64,000 bases of DNA from Paracoccus sp041927875 (GCF_041927875.1 NZ_JBHFHN010000013.1); one strand, 5' to 3'; counted from the stretch's first letter, positions 15,814-24,468 are shown. A program made the numbers and translations. Notes: generated from the letters alone by a model not told the origin.

Positions 15814-16362
15814 ATGGATAATTCCGTGGAAATGCCCCGAAAAATCGTGGGACGGGTCAAGTGGTTTGACCCGGCCAAGGGCTTCGGCTTCATCGTCGAT
15901 GATTCGGGCGAACGCGATATTCTGCTGCACGCTAATGTGCTGCGCAATTTCGGCCAAAGCTCGGTCGCGGACATGTCACAGGTTACAGTGATGGTCTCGG
16001 ACACCGCGCGTGGCCGCCAGGCTGTCGAGGTGCTGTCGATCGCCCCGCCCGAGGTGAACACCCCCGCGCCGATCGAGGATCTGTGTCATTGCGACCTGTC
16101 CGAGATCACCGCCCGCCCGCTGGAGCCTGCGCGGGTCAAGTGGTTCGACAAGGTGAAGGGCTTCGGCTTTGCCAATGTCTTTGGCCGGTGCGACGACATT
16201 TTCCTGCATATCGAGGTGCTGCGCCATTCGGGTTTTGCCGATCTGCAACCGGGTGAGGCGGTGGCGCTGCGCATCGTCGATGGCCGTCGCGGGCTGATGG
16301 CGGCGCAGGTGCTGCCCTGGGAAAGCGCCGCCCGCCCGGCCGAAGTGGCCGAGGACGCCTGA
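15814..16362 (+). CDS. Tandem cold-shock-domain protein (two CSDs)
   Basis: The protein has 182 residues with two nucleic-acid-binding cold-shock domains. The first (about 9-75) has GRVKWFDPAKGFGFIV and DILLHANVL, and the second (about 108-170) has ARVKWFDKVKGFGFANV and DIFLHIEVLR. Both RNP1 (KGFGFI/KGFGFA) and RNP2 motifs are present; in RNP2 the usual VFVH is ILLH and IFLH. Double-CSD proteins are characteristic of alphaproteobacteria (CspD of Caulobacter) and may act as RNA chaperones. ATG 15814 is chosen because GGAAGG lies at 15804-15809. The stop overlaps the start of the DUF192 gene by one base pair step (TGATG). Confidence 0.9.
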   Translation: MDNSVEMPRKIVGRVKWFDPAKGFGFIVDDSGERDILLHANVLRNFGQSSVADMSQVTVMVSDTARGRQAVEVLSIAPPEVNTPAPIEDLCHCDLSEITARPLEPARVKWFDKVKGFGFANVFGRCDDIFLHIEVLRHSGFADLQPGEAVALRIVDGRRGLMAAQVLPWESAARPAEVAEDA

Positions 16363-16844
16363 TGCGCGCGCGGGCTGCCGTGCTGGCGGGTCTGGTCGCG
16401 CTGCTGGCCGCGCCCGCCGTGGCTGCCCCCGCCAACTGCGCCGATGACCGTCTGCTGGTGGCCACCGCCGCCGGTTCGCGCGTCTTTGCTGTGGAACTGG
16501 CCGCCGACGCCGCCAGCCGCGCGCGGGGGCTGATGCACCGGCGCGATCTGGCGGCTGATGCGGGAATGCTGTTTCTTTATGAATCCCCGCGCGAGGCGTG
16601 GTTCTGGATGAAGAACACGCCGCTGGCGCTGGACATGATCTTTGCCGATGCCACGGGCCGCATCACCCATATCCACGAAAACGCAAGGCCCATGGACGAG
16701 ACGCCGATCCCCGGCGGCACCGGTGTTCTGGCCGTGCTTGAGGTCAAGGCAGGCACCGCCCGCCGCCTGGGTCTGGCTGTCGGTCAGCCGATGGCCCATC
16801 CGCGTCTCGATCAGGCGACCGCCGCCTGGCCCTGCCGCCGCTGA
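16362..16844 (+). CDS. DUF192-family secreted protein
   Basis: The protein has 160 residues. A signal peptide (MRARAAVLAGLVALLAAPAVAAP) is probably cut after AVAA near residue 22. The DUF192 core shows RARGLMHRRDL, GMLFLYESPREAWFWMKNTPLALDMIFAD, HENARPMDETPI and VLEVKAGTARRLGLAVGQ. Function is unknown; these small periplasmic proteins are widespread. In alphaproteobacteria DUF192 commonly follows the double-CSD gene, and here the two are translationally coupled, although one product is exported and the other is cytoplasmic. Confidence 0.88.
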   Translation: MRARAAVLAGLVALLAAPAVAAPANCADDRLLVATAAGSRVFAVELAADAASRARGLMHRRDLAADAGMLFLYESPREAWFWMKNTPLALDMIFADATGRITHIHENARPMDETPIPGGTGVLAVLEVKAGTARRLGLAVGQPMAHPRLDQATAAWPCRR

Positions 16845-16896
16845 CCGCCGCTTTGCCGCTTTCCCTCGCCCCCGGGCTGGGTTAGGAAGGCCGCGT

Positions 16897-16973
16897 CGGG
16901 GCGTAGCGCAGCCTGGTAGCGCGACGGTTTTGGGTACCGTAGGTCGGAAGTTCGAATCTTCTCGCCCCGACCA
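16897..16973 (+). tRNA. tRNA-Pro (anticodon UGG)
   Basis: A 77-nt cloverleaf. The acceptor stem is CGGGGCG (16897-16903) with CGCCCCG (16963-16969), followed by discriminator A and an encoded CCA. The D arm is GCGC/GCGC, and the anticodon stem ACGGT/ACCGT encloses the loop TTTGGGT, giving anticodon TGG with G37. The T arm GGAAG-TTCGAAT-CTTCT has one G-U pair. The tRNA is convincing by structure alone. Confidence 0.97.
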
Positions 16974-17264
16974 TCACTTAGCAGACATCAACGACGACCG
17001 GTTTACAGGGCGGTTTACACGTCCCGCAGCCGGGCCGTTGACTTGTTGCAACACTGTCCTTGGGCAGGTCGTCCGGCCCCGATCTTCACAGCAAGACGCA
17101 ACCTTGACGGGTAAGTGGGCCGGATCGCTGGATTTTGCCAGACGCGCCCCGCGGCTTGGGCGCATTAACCATCTGTGGACGAATCCCAACCAAGATCGCG
17201 GTCAACGGGTCAACCCAAATCCGTTGTGGAAAACCGTGAATGTTTTGTTGACGGCCCCGTGAAC
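16974..17264. other. Intergenic spacer after tRNA-Pro with a short direct repeat
   Basis: No convincing gene lies here. CGGTTTACA is directly repeated at 16999-17007 and 17011-17019, just beyond the tRNA 3' end. Similar GTTTACA-type repeats are often seen next to tRNAs used as integration sites, but no integrase or second tRNA end is present. The rest appears featureless. Confidence 0.4.
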
Positions 17265-17311
17265 CCACGGCAGGTTGTGTAGGCCGGATGCAAGGCCACC
17301 ACATCTTGTGG
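17265..17311 (+). promoter_or_regulatory. Pair of NrdR-box-like sites upstream of nrdJ
   Basis: Two 16-mers with CCAC at one end and TTGTG(T/G) at the other start at 17265 (CCACGGCAGGTTGTGT) and 17296 (CCACCACATCTTGTGG), exactly 31 bp apart. Paired 16-bp NrdR boxes with an integral number of helical turns are the known signature of NrdR control of ribonucleotide reductase genes. The second box matches the consensus at about 11-12 of 16 positions, the first less well. A TTGACG -35-like element at 17248 lies just upstream. Confidence 0.6.
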
Positions 17312-17456
17312 TTCCAGCCCGCGCGGATCAGGACAGCAGCGCGCCGGGATGCCCGGTGGACGTGGCCTTTGGGCCGCGCTGGCTGCGCCATGCCCGCGGC
17401 TTCGGCGTGGCGGGGCAATGACCCTGCGACCAGCGACTGACAAAAGGACGGGGCAG

Positions 17457-20400
17457 ATGAAGATCGAACGCAAGTTTACCCGCGCCGCGACCGGCGCCTA
17501 TGGCGAGTTGACCTTTACCACGACCACCTCGGAGATCCGCAATCCGGATGGCAAGGTGGTGTTCCGTAACGAAAACGTCGAAGTGCCCGAGGGCTGGAGC
17601 CAGGTCGCCTCTGACGTGCTGGCGCAGAAATATTTCCGCAAGGCCGGTGTTCCTGCCGCGATGAAGCGCGTCAAGGAAAAGGGCGTGCCGGATTTCCTGT
17701 GGCGCAGCGTCCCCGATCACGACGCGCTGGCAGCCCTGCCCGAAGCCGACCGCTTCACCGGCGAGACGAGCGCCAAGCAGGTGTTCGACCGTCTGGCCGG
17801 GGCCTGGGCCTATTGGGGCTGGAAGGGTGGCTATTTCACCACCGAAGCCGATGCCCGCGCCTATTACGACGAGATGCGCTTCATGCTGGCCAATCAGATG
17901 GCCGCACCGAACAGCCCGCAATGGTTCAACACCGGCCTGCATTGGGCCTATGGCATCGACGGCCCGTCGCAGGGGCATTTCTATGTCGATCCCGCGACCG
18001 GCCAGATGGTGAAATCGGCCAGCGCCTATGAACATCCCCAGCCGCACGCTTGCTTCATCCAGTCGGTTTCGGACGATCTGGTCAACGAAGGCGGCATCAT
18101 GGACCTGTGGGTGCGCGAGGCGCGGTTGTTCAAATACGGCTCGGGCACCGGCACCAACTTTTCGTCCTTGCGCGGCGAGGGGGAAAAGCTGTCGGGCGGC
18201 GGCAAGTCTTCGGGCCTGATGGGGTTCCTGAAGATCGGTGACCGCGCGGCGGGGGCGATCAAATCGGGCGGCACCACGCGCCGCGCCGCCAAGATGGTGA
18301 TCTGCGACATGGATCACCCCGACATCGAATCCTTCATCAACTGGAAGGTGATCGAGGAACAGAAGGTCGCCAGTCTGGTGGCCGGTTCCAAGATGCACGA
18401 ACGCGAGCTGAACGGCATCTTCGCCGCGATCAAGGCCTGGGACGGGTCGATGGAGGATGCCACCGACCCCGCCCGGAACGAGGTGCTGAAAGCCGCGATC
18501 CGGTCGGCCAAGCGGGTGATGATCCCCGAAACCTATATCAACCGCGTGCTGCAATACGCCCGTCAGGGCTATGCCAGCATCGAGTTCCCGACCTATGACA
18601 CCGATTGGGACAGCGAGGCCTATACCAGCGTTTCGGGGCAGAACTCGAACAACTCGGTCCGCGTCACCGATGCCTTCCTGAAGGCCGTCAAGGACGATGC
18701 CGACTGGGAACTGATCCGCCGCACCGATGGCAAGATCGCCAAGACGGTGAAGGCGCGCGATCTGTGGGATCAGGTCGGCCATGCCGCCTGGGCCTGCGCC
18801 GATCCGGGCATCCAGTTCCATGACACGGTGAACGCCTGGCACACCTGCCCCGAGGACGGGCCGATCCGCGGCTCGAACCCGTGCAGCGAATACATGTTCC
18901 TGGACGATACCGCCTGCAACCTGGCGTCGATGAACCTGCTGACCTTCCATCATGCCGGTCAGTTCGACGCCGAGGGCTATGTCCATGCCACCCGGTTGTG
19001 GACGATCACGCTGGAGATCAGCGTGATGATGGCGCAGTTCCCCTCGCGCGAGATCGCGCAGCGGTCCTATGACTTCCGCACTTTGGGTCTGGGCTATGCC
19101 AATATCGGCGGCCTGCTGATGACCATGGGCCTCGGCTATGACAGCGACAAGGGCCGGGCCTTGTGCGGCGCACTGTCGGCGATCATGACCGGCGTCGCCT
19201 ATGCCACCAGCGCCGAAATGGCAGCCGAACTGGGTGCCTTCCCCGGCCATGCGCGCAATGCCGCGCATATACTGCGGGTGATCCGCAACCACCGCGCCGC
19301 CGCCCATGGCGCGGGCTATGAGGGGTTGAACGTCCCCGCCGTGTCGCTGGACGCGGCCAATTGCCCCGACCCCTCGCTGATCGTCTTGGCCCGCGCGAGC
19401 TGGGATGAGGCCTTGGCCCTGGGCGAACAGCACGGCTATCGCAACGCGCAGGTCAGCGTGATCGCGCCGACCGGCACCATCGGCCTGGTGATGGATTGCG
19501 ACACCACCGGGATCGAACCCGATTTCGCGCTGGTCAAGTTCAAGAAACTGGCGGGCGGGGGCTATTTCAAGATCATCAACCGATCGGTTCCCGCCGCGCT
19601 GGAGACGCTGGGCTATTCCAGCGCCCAGATCGAGGAAATCGTCGCCCATGCCGTCGGCCATGCCAGCATCGGCAACTGCCCCGGCATCAACCCGACCGCG
19701 CTTGCCGGTCACGGCTTCGGCCCGCGCGAGATCGAAAAGGTCGAGGCCGCCTTGGCATCCGCCTTCGACATCCGCTTTGTGTTCAACCAATGGACACTGG
19801 GCGAGGATTTCTGCAAGCGGACGCTGGGCATTCCCGCCGAAATGCTGGCCGATCCAGGCTTTGACCTGCTGCGCCATCTGGGTTTCACCAAGTCCCAGAT
19901 CGACGCCGCCAACGATCATGTGTGCGGCACCATGACGCTGGAGGGCGCGCCCTTCCTGAAGCCCGAACATTACCCGGTCTTCGACTGCGCCAATCCCTGC
20001 GGCAAGACCGGCAAGCGTTATCTGTCGGTGGAAAGCCACATCACCATGATGGCCGCCGCGCAGTCGTTCATCTCGGGCGCGATCTCCAAGACGATCAACA
20101 TGCCCAACAGCGCCAGCATCGAGGACACGCTGGCCGCTTATGAGCTGTCGCATTCGCTGGGGATCAAGGCCAACGCGCTTTATCGCGATGGGTCCAAGCT
20201 GTCGCAGCCTCTGGCCAGCGCGCTGGTCGAGGATGACGAGGACGCGGCCGAGGTGCTGGCCAGCGGCTCGGCCCAGGAAAAGGCCGTGGTTCTGGCCGAA
20301 AAGATCGTCGAAAAGGTGATCGTCAAGGAAATCGTCCGCAGCCACCGCGAAAAGCTGCCGGGCCGCCGCAAGGGCTATACGCAAAAGGCCAATGTCGGCG

Positions 20401-21125
20401 GGCACAAGGTTTACCTGCGCACCGGCGAATATGACGACGGCTCGCTGGGTGAGATCTTCATCGACATGCACAAGGAAGGTGCGGGCTTCCGGGCGATGAT
20501 GAACAACTTCGCCATCGCGGTGTCGGTGGGCCTGCAATACGGCGTGCCGCTGGAGGAGTTCGTGGACGCCTTCACCTTCACCAAGTTCGAACCGGCGGGC
20601 ATGGTGCAGGGCAATGACAGCATCAAGAACGCCACGTCAATTCTGGACTATGTGTTCCGCGAACTGGCCGTCAGCTATCTGGATCGCACCGATCTGGCGC
20701 ATGTCCAGCCCAAGGGCGCCAGCTTCGACGATCTGGGCGGCGGCTCGGCCGAGGGTCAGCCCAATGTCGCCGAGGTCAGCGAGGGGCGCGCGTCCAAATC
20801 GTTGGAAATGCTGAAACAGATCAGCTCGACCGGCTATCTGCGCAAGCGGCTGCCGCAAGAGCTTGTGGTGCTGCAAGGCGGGCTTCAGGCGACCGGCACC
20901 GACCCGGTGGCGGCGCTGAACACGCTGGTGCCGGAAACCGCCGGGATCACCGCGATGCAGGCAAGTGTCAGCAGCGTGGCGGTGACCGCGATGGACGCGC
21001 GCACCAAGGCCCGCCTGCAAGGCTATGAGGGTGAGGCCTGCGGCGAATGCGGCAACTTCACTTTGGTGCGCAACGGCACCTGCATGAAATGCAACACCTG
21101 CGGGGCGACCTCGGGTTGTAGCTGA
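17457..21125 (+). CDS. nrdJ: Adenosylcobalamin-dependent (class II) ribonucleotide reductase
   Basis: A 1222-residue class II RNR that makes deoxyribonucleotides with or without oxygen. The active-site region includes the cysteine in PHACFIQSV, the NPCSE loop (RGSNPCSEYMFLDDTACNLASMNL), and the phosphate-binding APTGTIGLVMDCDTTGIEP. A C-terminal zinc ribbon with redox cysteines (CGECG... CMKCNTCGATSGC) matches the long NrdJ type of Rhizobiales and Rhodobacterales. The start at 17457 has AAGGA eight bases upstream. It requires B12, as does the methylmalonyl-CoA mutase at 28358. Probable NrdR control. Confidence 0.96.
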   Translation: MKIERKFTRAATGAYGELTFTTTTSEIRNPDGKVVFRNENVEVPEGWSQVASDVLAQKYFRKAGVPAAMKRVKEKGVPDFLWRSVPDHDALAALPEADRFTGETSAKQVFDRLAGAWAYWGWKGGYFTTEADARAYYDEMRFMLANQMAAPNSPQWFNTGLHWAYGIDGPSQGHFYVDPATGQMVKSASAYEHPQPHACFIQSVSDDLVNEGGIMDLWVREARLFKYGSGTGTNFSSLRGEGEKLSGGGKSSGLMGFLKIGDRAAGAIKSGGTTRRAAKMVICDMDHPDIESFINWKVIEEQKVASLVAGSKMHERELNGIFAAIKAWDGSMEDATDPARNEVLKAAIRSAKRVMIPETYINRVLQYARQGYASIEFPTYDTDWDSEAYTSVSGQNSNNSVRVTDAFLKAVKDDADWELIRRTDGKIAKTVKARDLWDQVGHAAWACADPGIQFHDTVNAWHTCPEDGPIRGSNPCSEYMFLDDTACNLASMNLLTFHHAGQFDAEGYVHATRLWTITLEISVMMAQFPSREIAQRSYDFRTLGLGYANIGGLLMTMGLGYDSDKGRALCGALSAIMTGVAYATSAEMAAELGAFPGHARNAAHILRVIRNHRAAAHGAGYEGLNVPAVSLDAANCPDPSLIVLARASWDEALALGEQHGYRNAQVSVIAPTGTIGLVMDCDTTGIEPDFALVKFKKLAGGGYFKIINRSVPAALETLGYSSAQIEEIVAHAVGHASIGNCPGINPTALAGHGFGPREIEKVEAALASAFDIRFVFNQWTLGEDFCKRTLGIPAEMLADPGFDLLRHLGFTKSQIDAANDHVCGTMTLEGAPFLKPEHYPVFDCANPCGKTGKRYLSVESHITMMAAAQSFISGAISKTINMPNSASIEDTLAAYELSHSLGIKANALYRDGSKLSQPLASALVEDDEDAAEVLASGSAQEKAVVLAEKIVEKVIVKEIVRSHREKLPGRRKGYTQKANVGGHKVYLRTGEYDDGSLGEIFIDMHKEGAGFRAMMNNFAIAVSVGLQYGVPLEEFVDAFTFTKFEPAGMVQGNDSIKNATSILDYVFRELAVSYLDRTDLAHVQPKGASFDDLGGGSAEGQPNVAEVSEGRASKSLEMLKQISSTGYLRKRLPQELVVLQGGLQATGTDPVAALNTLVPETAGITAMQASVSSVAVTAMDARTKARLQGYEGEACGECGNFTLVRNGTCMKCNTCGATSGCS

Positions 21126-21208
21126 CGGCGTTACGGGGGACGGGCAGGGGGTGTGGAAACCGGCCCGAACCTATCGCAGCAGGCCGCACGCAGATGCGGC
21201 AAGACCTT

Positions 21209-21237
21209 GGCCGTCCCTTCGGGGGCGGCCTTTTTTT
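21209..21237 (+). terminator. Rho-independent terminator of nrdJ
   Basis: Nine-base arms GGCCGTCCC (21209-21217) and GGGGCGGCC (21222-21230), with one G-U pair, close a stable TTCG tetraloop and are followed by seven T residues. A textbook intrinsic terminator about 85 bp after the nrdJ stop. Confidence 0.92.
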
Positions 21238-21244
21238 GCGCAAC

Positions 21245-21292
21245 AAGATTTGCAATTCGCAGCTTCTCTGCGGCGGTGATTTTGCAAATCTT
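21245..21292. promoter_or_regulatory. TTTGCAA inverted-repeat operator upstream of pccB (PccR/ScfR-type candidate)
   Basis: AAGATTTGCAA (21245-21255) and TTGCAAATCTT (21282-21292) form a perfect 11-bp inverted repeat separated by 26 bp. The TTTGCAA core matches the kind of site bound by ScfR-family regulators: RamB of corynebacteria binds a TTTGCAAA motif, and PccR of Rhodobacter controls pccB. No ScfR gene lies in the window. The site is 65-110 bp before pccB. Confidence 0.6.
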
Positions 21293-21356
21293 CCCGATTT
21301 CACTTTTGTGACTGCCCGCGCGCAGCTAAGGTCCGGCAAAACCTTTGGGGGACAGC

Positions 21357-22889
21357 ATGAAAGACATCCTGGCCGAACTGGAAAGCCGCCGCGAGATCGC
21401 CCGCCAGGGCGGCGGCCAGCGCCGCATCGACGCCCAACATGCCCGTGGCAAGCTGACCGCACGCGAACGGATCGAACTTTTGCTGGACGAAGGCAGCTTT
21501 GAAGAGTTCGACATGTTCGTCGCCCATCGCTCGACCGATTTCGGCATGGAAAAGGACCGTCCGGCAGGCGACGGCGTGGTCACCGGCTGGGGCACGATCA
21601 ACGGCCGCATGGTCTATGTCTTTTCGCAGGATTTCACCGTCTTCGGCGGCAGTCTGTCGGAAACCCACGCGCAAAAGATCTGCAAGATCATGGATATGGC
21701 CATGCAGAACGGCGCGCCGGTGATCGGGCTGAACGACTCGGGCGGCGCCCGCATCCAGGAGGGGGTGGCCAGCCTCGCCGGTTACGCCGAGGTGTTCCAG
21801 CGCAACATCATGGCCTCGGGCGTTATCCCGCAGATCAGCGTCATCATGGGGCCTTGCGCGGGCGGGGCGGTCTATAGCCCGGCGATGACCGACTTCATCT
21901 TCATGGTGCGCGACACGTCCTATATGTTCGTGACCGGCCCGGATGTCGTGAAAACCGTCACCAATGAGGTCGTGACCGCCGAGGAACTGGGCGGCGCGTC
22001 CACCCATACCAAGAAATCCAGCGTGGCCGATGGCGCCTTCGACAACGATGTCGAGGCGCTTTACGAAATCCGCCGCCTGTTCGATTTCCTGCCCTTGTCG
22101 AACCGCGACAAGGCGCCGGTGCGGCCCTTCTTCGACGATGTGGCCCGGATCGAACCGGCGCTGGACACGATCATCCCCGATAACCCGAACCAGCCCTATG
22201 ACATGAAGGAAGTCATCCTGAAGGTCGCGGATGAGGGCGATTTCTACGAAATCCAGCGCGATTTCGCGGGCAATATCATCATCGGCTTTTGCCGGATCGA
22301 GGGCCAGACCGTCGGCGTCGTCGCCAACCAGCCGATGGTGCTGGCAGGCTGCCTTGACATCGAATCCAGCCGCAAGGCCGCGCGTTTCGTGCGCTTCTGC
22401 GATGCGTTCGAGATCCCGATCCTGACCTTTGTCGACGTGCCGGGCTTTCTGCCGGGCACCAGCCAGGAATGGAACGGCGTCATCAAGCACGGCGCGAAAC
22501 TGCTGTTCGCTTACGGCGAAGCGACCGTGCCGAAGGTCACGGTCATCACCCGCAAGGCCTACGGCGGGGCTTATGACGTGATGGCCTCGAAACATCTGCG
22601 CGGCGATTTCAACTATGCCTGGCCGACCGCCGAGATCGCGGTGATGGGGGCCAAGGGCGCGGTCGAGATCCTGTATCGCAGCGAGCTGGGCGACAAGGAC
22701 AAGATCGCCGAGCGCACCCGCGATTACGAGGACCGCTTTGCCAATCCCTTTGTTGCCGCCGAAAAAGGCTTCATCGACGAGGTGATCCAGCCCCGGTCGA
22801 CCCGCAAGCGGGTGGCGCGGGCCTTTGCCAGCCTGCGCGGCAAGAAGCTGGCGAACCCGTGGAAGAAACACGACAATATCCCGTTGTAA
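21357..22889 (+). CDS. pccB: Propionyl-CoA carboxylase carboxyltransferase (beta) subunit
   Basis: The protein has 510 residues, exactly PccB length. It transfers CO2 from biotin on PccA to propionyl-CoA, giving (S)-methylmalonyl-CoA. Carboxyltransferase signatures are MQNGAPVIGLNDSGGARIQEGVASLAGYAEVF, MGPCAGGAVYSPAMTDF, the acyl-CoA oxyanion region CDAFEIPILTFVDVPGFLPG and KAYGGAYDVMASKHLRGD. The start is ATG 21357 with GGGGGA upstream; an earlier TTG at 21345 is less likely. It opens the propionate locus and is followed two bases after its stop by the next gene. Confidence 0.96.
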   Translation: MKDILAELESRREIARQGGGQRRIDAQHARGKLTARERIELLLDEGSFEEFDMFVAHRSTDFGMEKDRPAGDGVVTGWGTINGRMVYVFSQDFTVFGGSLSETHAQKICKIMDMAMQNGAPVIGLNDSGGARIQEGVASLAGYAEVFQRNIMASGVIPQISVIMGPCAGGAVYSPAMTDFIFMVRDTSYMFVTGPDVVKTVTNEVVTAEELGGASTHTKKSSVADGAFDNDVEALYEIRRLFDFLPLSNRDKAPVRPFFDDVARIEPALDTIIPDNPNQPYDMKEVILKVADEGDFYEIQRDFAGNIIIGFCRIEGQTVGVVANQPMVLAGCLDIESSRKAARFVRFCDAFEIPILTFVDVPGFLPGTSQEWNGVIKHGAKLLFAYGEATVPKVTVITRKAYGGAYDVMASKHLRGDFNYAWPTAEIAVMGAKGAVEILYRSELGDKDKIAERTRDYEDRFANPFVAAEKGFIDEVIQPRSTRKRVARAFASLRGKKLANPWKKHDNIPL

Positions 22890-22891
22890 GC

Positions 22892-23584
22892 ATGGCACTT
22901 TCCCCCCGTCAGATCGGTCTTGGCGCGGCGCTGCTGGTGGCGGCTCTGGCTGCTGCCGGTTGGCAATTGCGGCCCACGCCGCTGGCCCCCGATCTGGATC
23001 AGGAAGGGGCCGAGGCAGGCCTGACCGATGCCGAACTGGCCGCGCATGAGGCCACCACTCCGGTCATCGAAACCGATGAAGGCGACCTGCCCCCCGGTGC
23101 CGATCCGGTCGGCACGCCCGGCGATCAGCCGGTGGGCGAGGTGATCGACAACCCCGCGCTGATCGAGGCCCTGCGCCAGCCGCAGGCGGACCTGGCCCAG
23201 CCGGTTGGCGATCCGATCGACCTGCCCTCGGGGCGGCAGGTCTGGTGGGCGGATTCCGCGCAGGACAATCTGGGCACCGCCGGGCTGACCCATCGTTTCC
23301 GCTTTGTCGCGCCCTGGCTGGGCGCCGGTCCCGACGAGGCCGAACAGGCGGCCTTGCGCGCCGACATGACCGCCCTGTGCGAGACCTTCGCGGTGCCGCG
23401 CCTGGGTCGCCCCGGCCCCTTGCCCGCGCAGGTCGTCATCACCCTGATGCAGCGCCCGATCACCTTTGGCGACAGCGACCGCGATCTGGTCCAGTCGTTC
23501 GAGGGCTTCAGCCTGACCGCCCCCGAAGGTGCCGACCCGAGTGACCCGCAGACGCCTCTGACCTGCCAGTGGGAGGTGTTCTGA
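22892..23584 (+). CDS. DUF6497-like exported or membrane-anchored protein
   Basis: The protein has 230 residues. An N-terminal hydrophobic segment (IGLGAALLVAALAAAGW) is a signal peptide or anchor. An acidic, low-complexity stretch follows to about residue 85. The C-terminal domain (about 90-230) contains IDLPSGRQVWWAD, TAGLTHRFRFVAPWL, two cysteines (ALCETF and LTCQWEVF), and QVVITLMQRPITFGDSD. The C-terminal part resembles the Rhodobacteraceae DUF6497 family, which has been mislabelled acetolactate synthase in some genomes. Function is unknown. Its start is 2 bp after pccB, so it is co-transcribed with it. Confidence 0.7.
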   Translation: MALSPRQIGLGAALLVAALAAAGWQLRPTPLAPDLDQEGAEAGLTDAELAAHEATTPVIETDEGDLPPGADPVGTPGDQPVGEVIDNPALIEALRQPQADLAQPVGDPIDLPSGRQVWWADSAQDNLGTAGLTHRFRFVAPWLGAGPDEAEQAALRADMTALCETFAVPRLGRPGPLPAQVVITLMQRPITFGDSDRDLVQSFEGFSLTAPEGADPSDPQTPLTCQWEVF

Positions 23585-23753
23585 TGCCCGCCGCGCCCTC
23601 TGTCACCCACATGCAACAGCGCAACTATTCCACGCGCTGCGGATTTGCCCATCATTCTCACGGGGTTATCGTCGGGGCTGATGGGGCCGCCTTGGCCTGC
23701 GTCAAAACCCCGAGCAGCGCCGCCCCGAACGGGCGGCCATACAGGAGACTGTC

Positions 23754-23879
23754 ATGTCCAAGAAAATCCTTGCCGTCGTCGGCTTCGCCCTGCTGGTCGC
23801 CGCTTGCGCCCCGAAGCCCGAGCCGGTCGTCGTTGCCCCGGTCACCGTTGACGTGCCCGATCCGCGCGGCAAGTTCTGA
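23754..23879 (+). CDS. Tiny predicted lipoprotein (41 aa)
   Basis: A 41-residue frame begins MSKKILAVVGFALLVAACAP. It has a positively charged start, a hydrophobic core and a lipobox LVAAC, followed by a short Pro/Val-rich tail ending DPRGKF. AGGAGA at 23743-23748 is well placed for the ATG at 23754. Both the ribosome site and the lipobox argue that it is a real gene despite its size. The mature peptide would be only about 24 residues on a lipid anchor. Function unknown; it lies between pccB and pccA. Confidence 0.75.
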   Translation: MSKKILAVVGFALLVAACAPKPEPVVVAPVTVDVPDPRGKF

Positions 23880-23954
23880 TCCACGCCGTTACGATCTTGC
23901 CGGGCGGGGCGCCGCCCGGCATGTTGATGCCCTTGTGCAAGACAGGGGTTCATC

Positions 23955-24347
23955 ATGCTGAAACATCGCGGCTTTCCGGGCCGCCTTCCCTCATCCGACC
24001 TGCAATTCACCATCCGCCGCGCCAATCCCAAGGGCGCGACCAAGCTGATTTCGCGCGAACGCTATCGTGACCGCGCTGCCATCGACCGGCGCGCCGACCT
24101 GATGTTCATGGCGGCGCTGTGGCAGCATTTCGGTGACCAGCCCTTTGAACGCGGCAATCTGGACGGCGGGCGCCTGTCCTGGCTGTTCGGGCGCGAGGTC
24201 GTGCCGGCCGAAAATTCATTCGATCCAACCTCGTACGAGGCGTTGTTGAAAATCGATGTGAAGAAGGCCATGGCCAGCTTCCCCGAGGTTTTCGCCGATG
24301 ATTCCGACCTGGAACTGGATGGCGACGATGATTGGGGGGACGAATGA
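23955..24347 (+). CDS. Conserved-looking hypothetical protein (130 aa)
   Basis: I do not recognise this protein. It has a basic N-terminal half (PGRLPSSDLQFTIRRANPKGATKLISRERYRDRAAIDRRADLMFMAALW) and a strongly acidic tail (DDSDLELDGDDDWGDE). There is no signal peptide or membrane segment. The start ATG at 23955 lacks a strong ribosome site. It keeps the codon bias of the neighbouring genes (third-position G/C), which supports coding. It is embedded between pccB and pccA in the same direction. Confidence 0.65.
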   Translation: MLKHRGFPGRLPSSDLQFTIRRANPKGATKLISRERYRDRAAIDRRADLMFMAALWQHFGDQPFERGNLDGGRLSWLFGREVVPAENSFDPTSYEALLKIDVKKAMASFPEVFADDSDLELDGDDDWGDE

Positions 24348-24468
24348 CATCCCGTGTCGCGACCACCTGCACGATCTCTGGATCACGGTTTCGTAAAAGT
24401 GACTTTCCCCGTGCGGCAGGCTGCGGCAATATGTGCGTCATAACAACGTCCATCGGAGGCAGTTCAAC

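Noticed and set aside
16897..17019. Genomic island inserted at tRNA-Pro
   Set aside because: The downstream genes (nrdJ, pcc locus) are core genes with normal composition; no integrase, transposase or duplicate tRNA end is present.
16974..17456. Cobalamin riboswitch before B12-dependent nrdJ
   Set aside because: No B12 box (GCCACTG-type) or typical fold is visible, and class II RNR genes are usually NrdR-controlled; the NrdR-like pair explains the region better.
17328..20537. Open frame of over 1000 codons on the minus strand opposite nrdJ
   Set aside because: It mirrors the strongly conserved nrdJ coding frame, is a by-product of high GC at codon position three, and has no domain or composition of a real protein. 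The same holds for other long antisense frames (for example opposite ileS, eno, accC, pccA and lptD).
23585..23961. Longer frame (about 125 codons) covering the small lipoprotein in another phase
   Set aside because: It has no family similarity, poor codon use and no ribosome site, whereas the 41-residue lipoprotein in a different frame has both a lipobox and AGGAGA.
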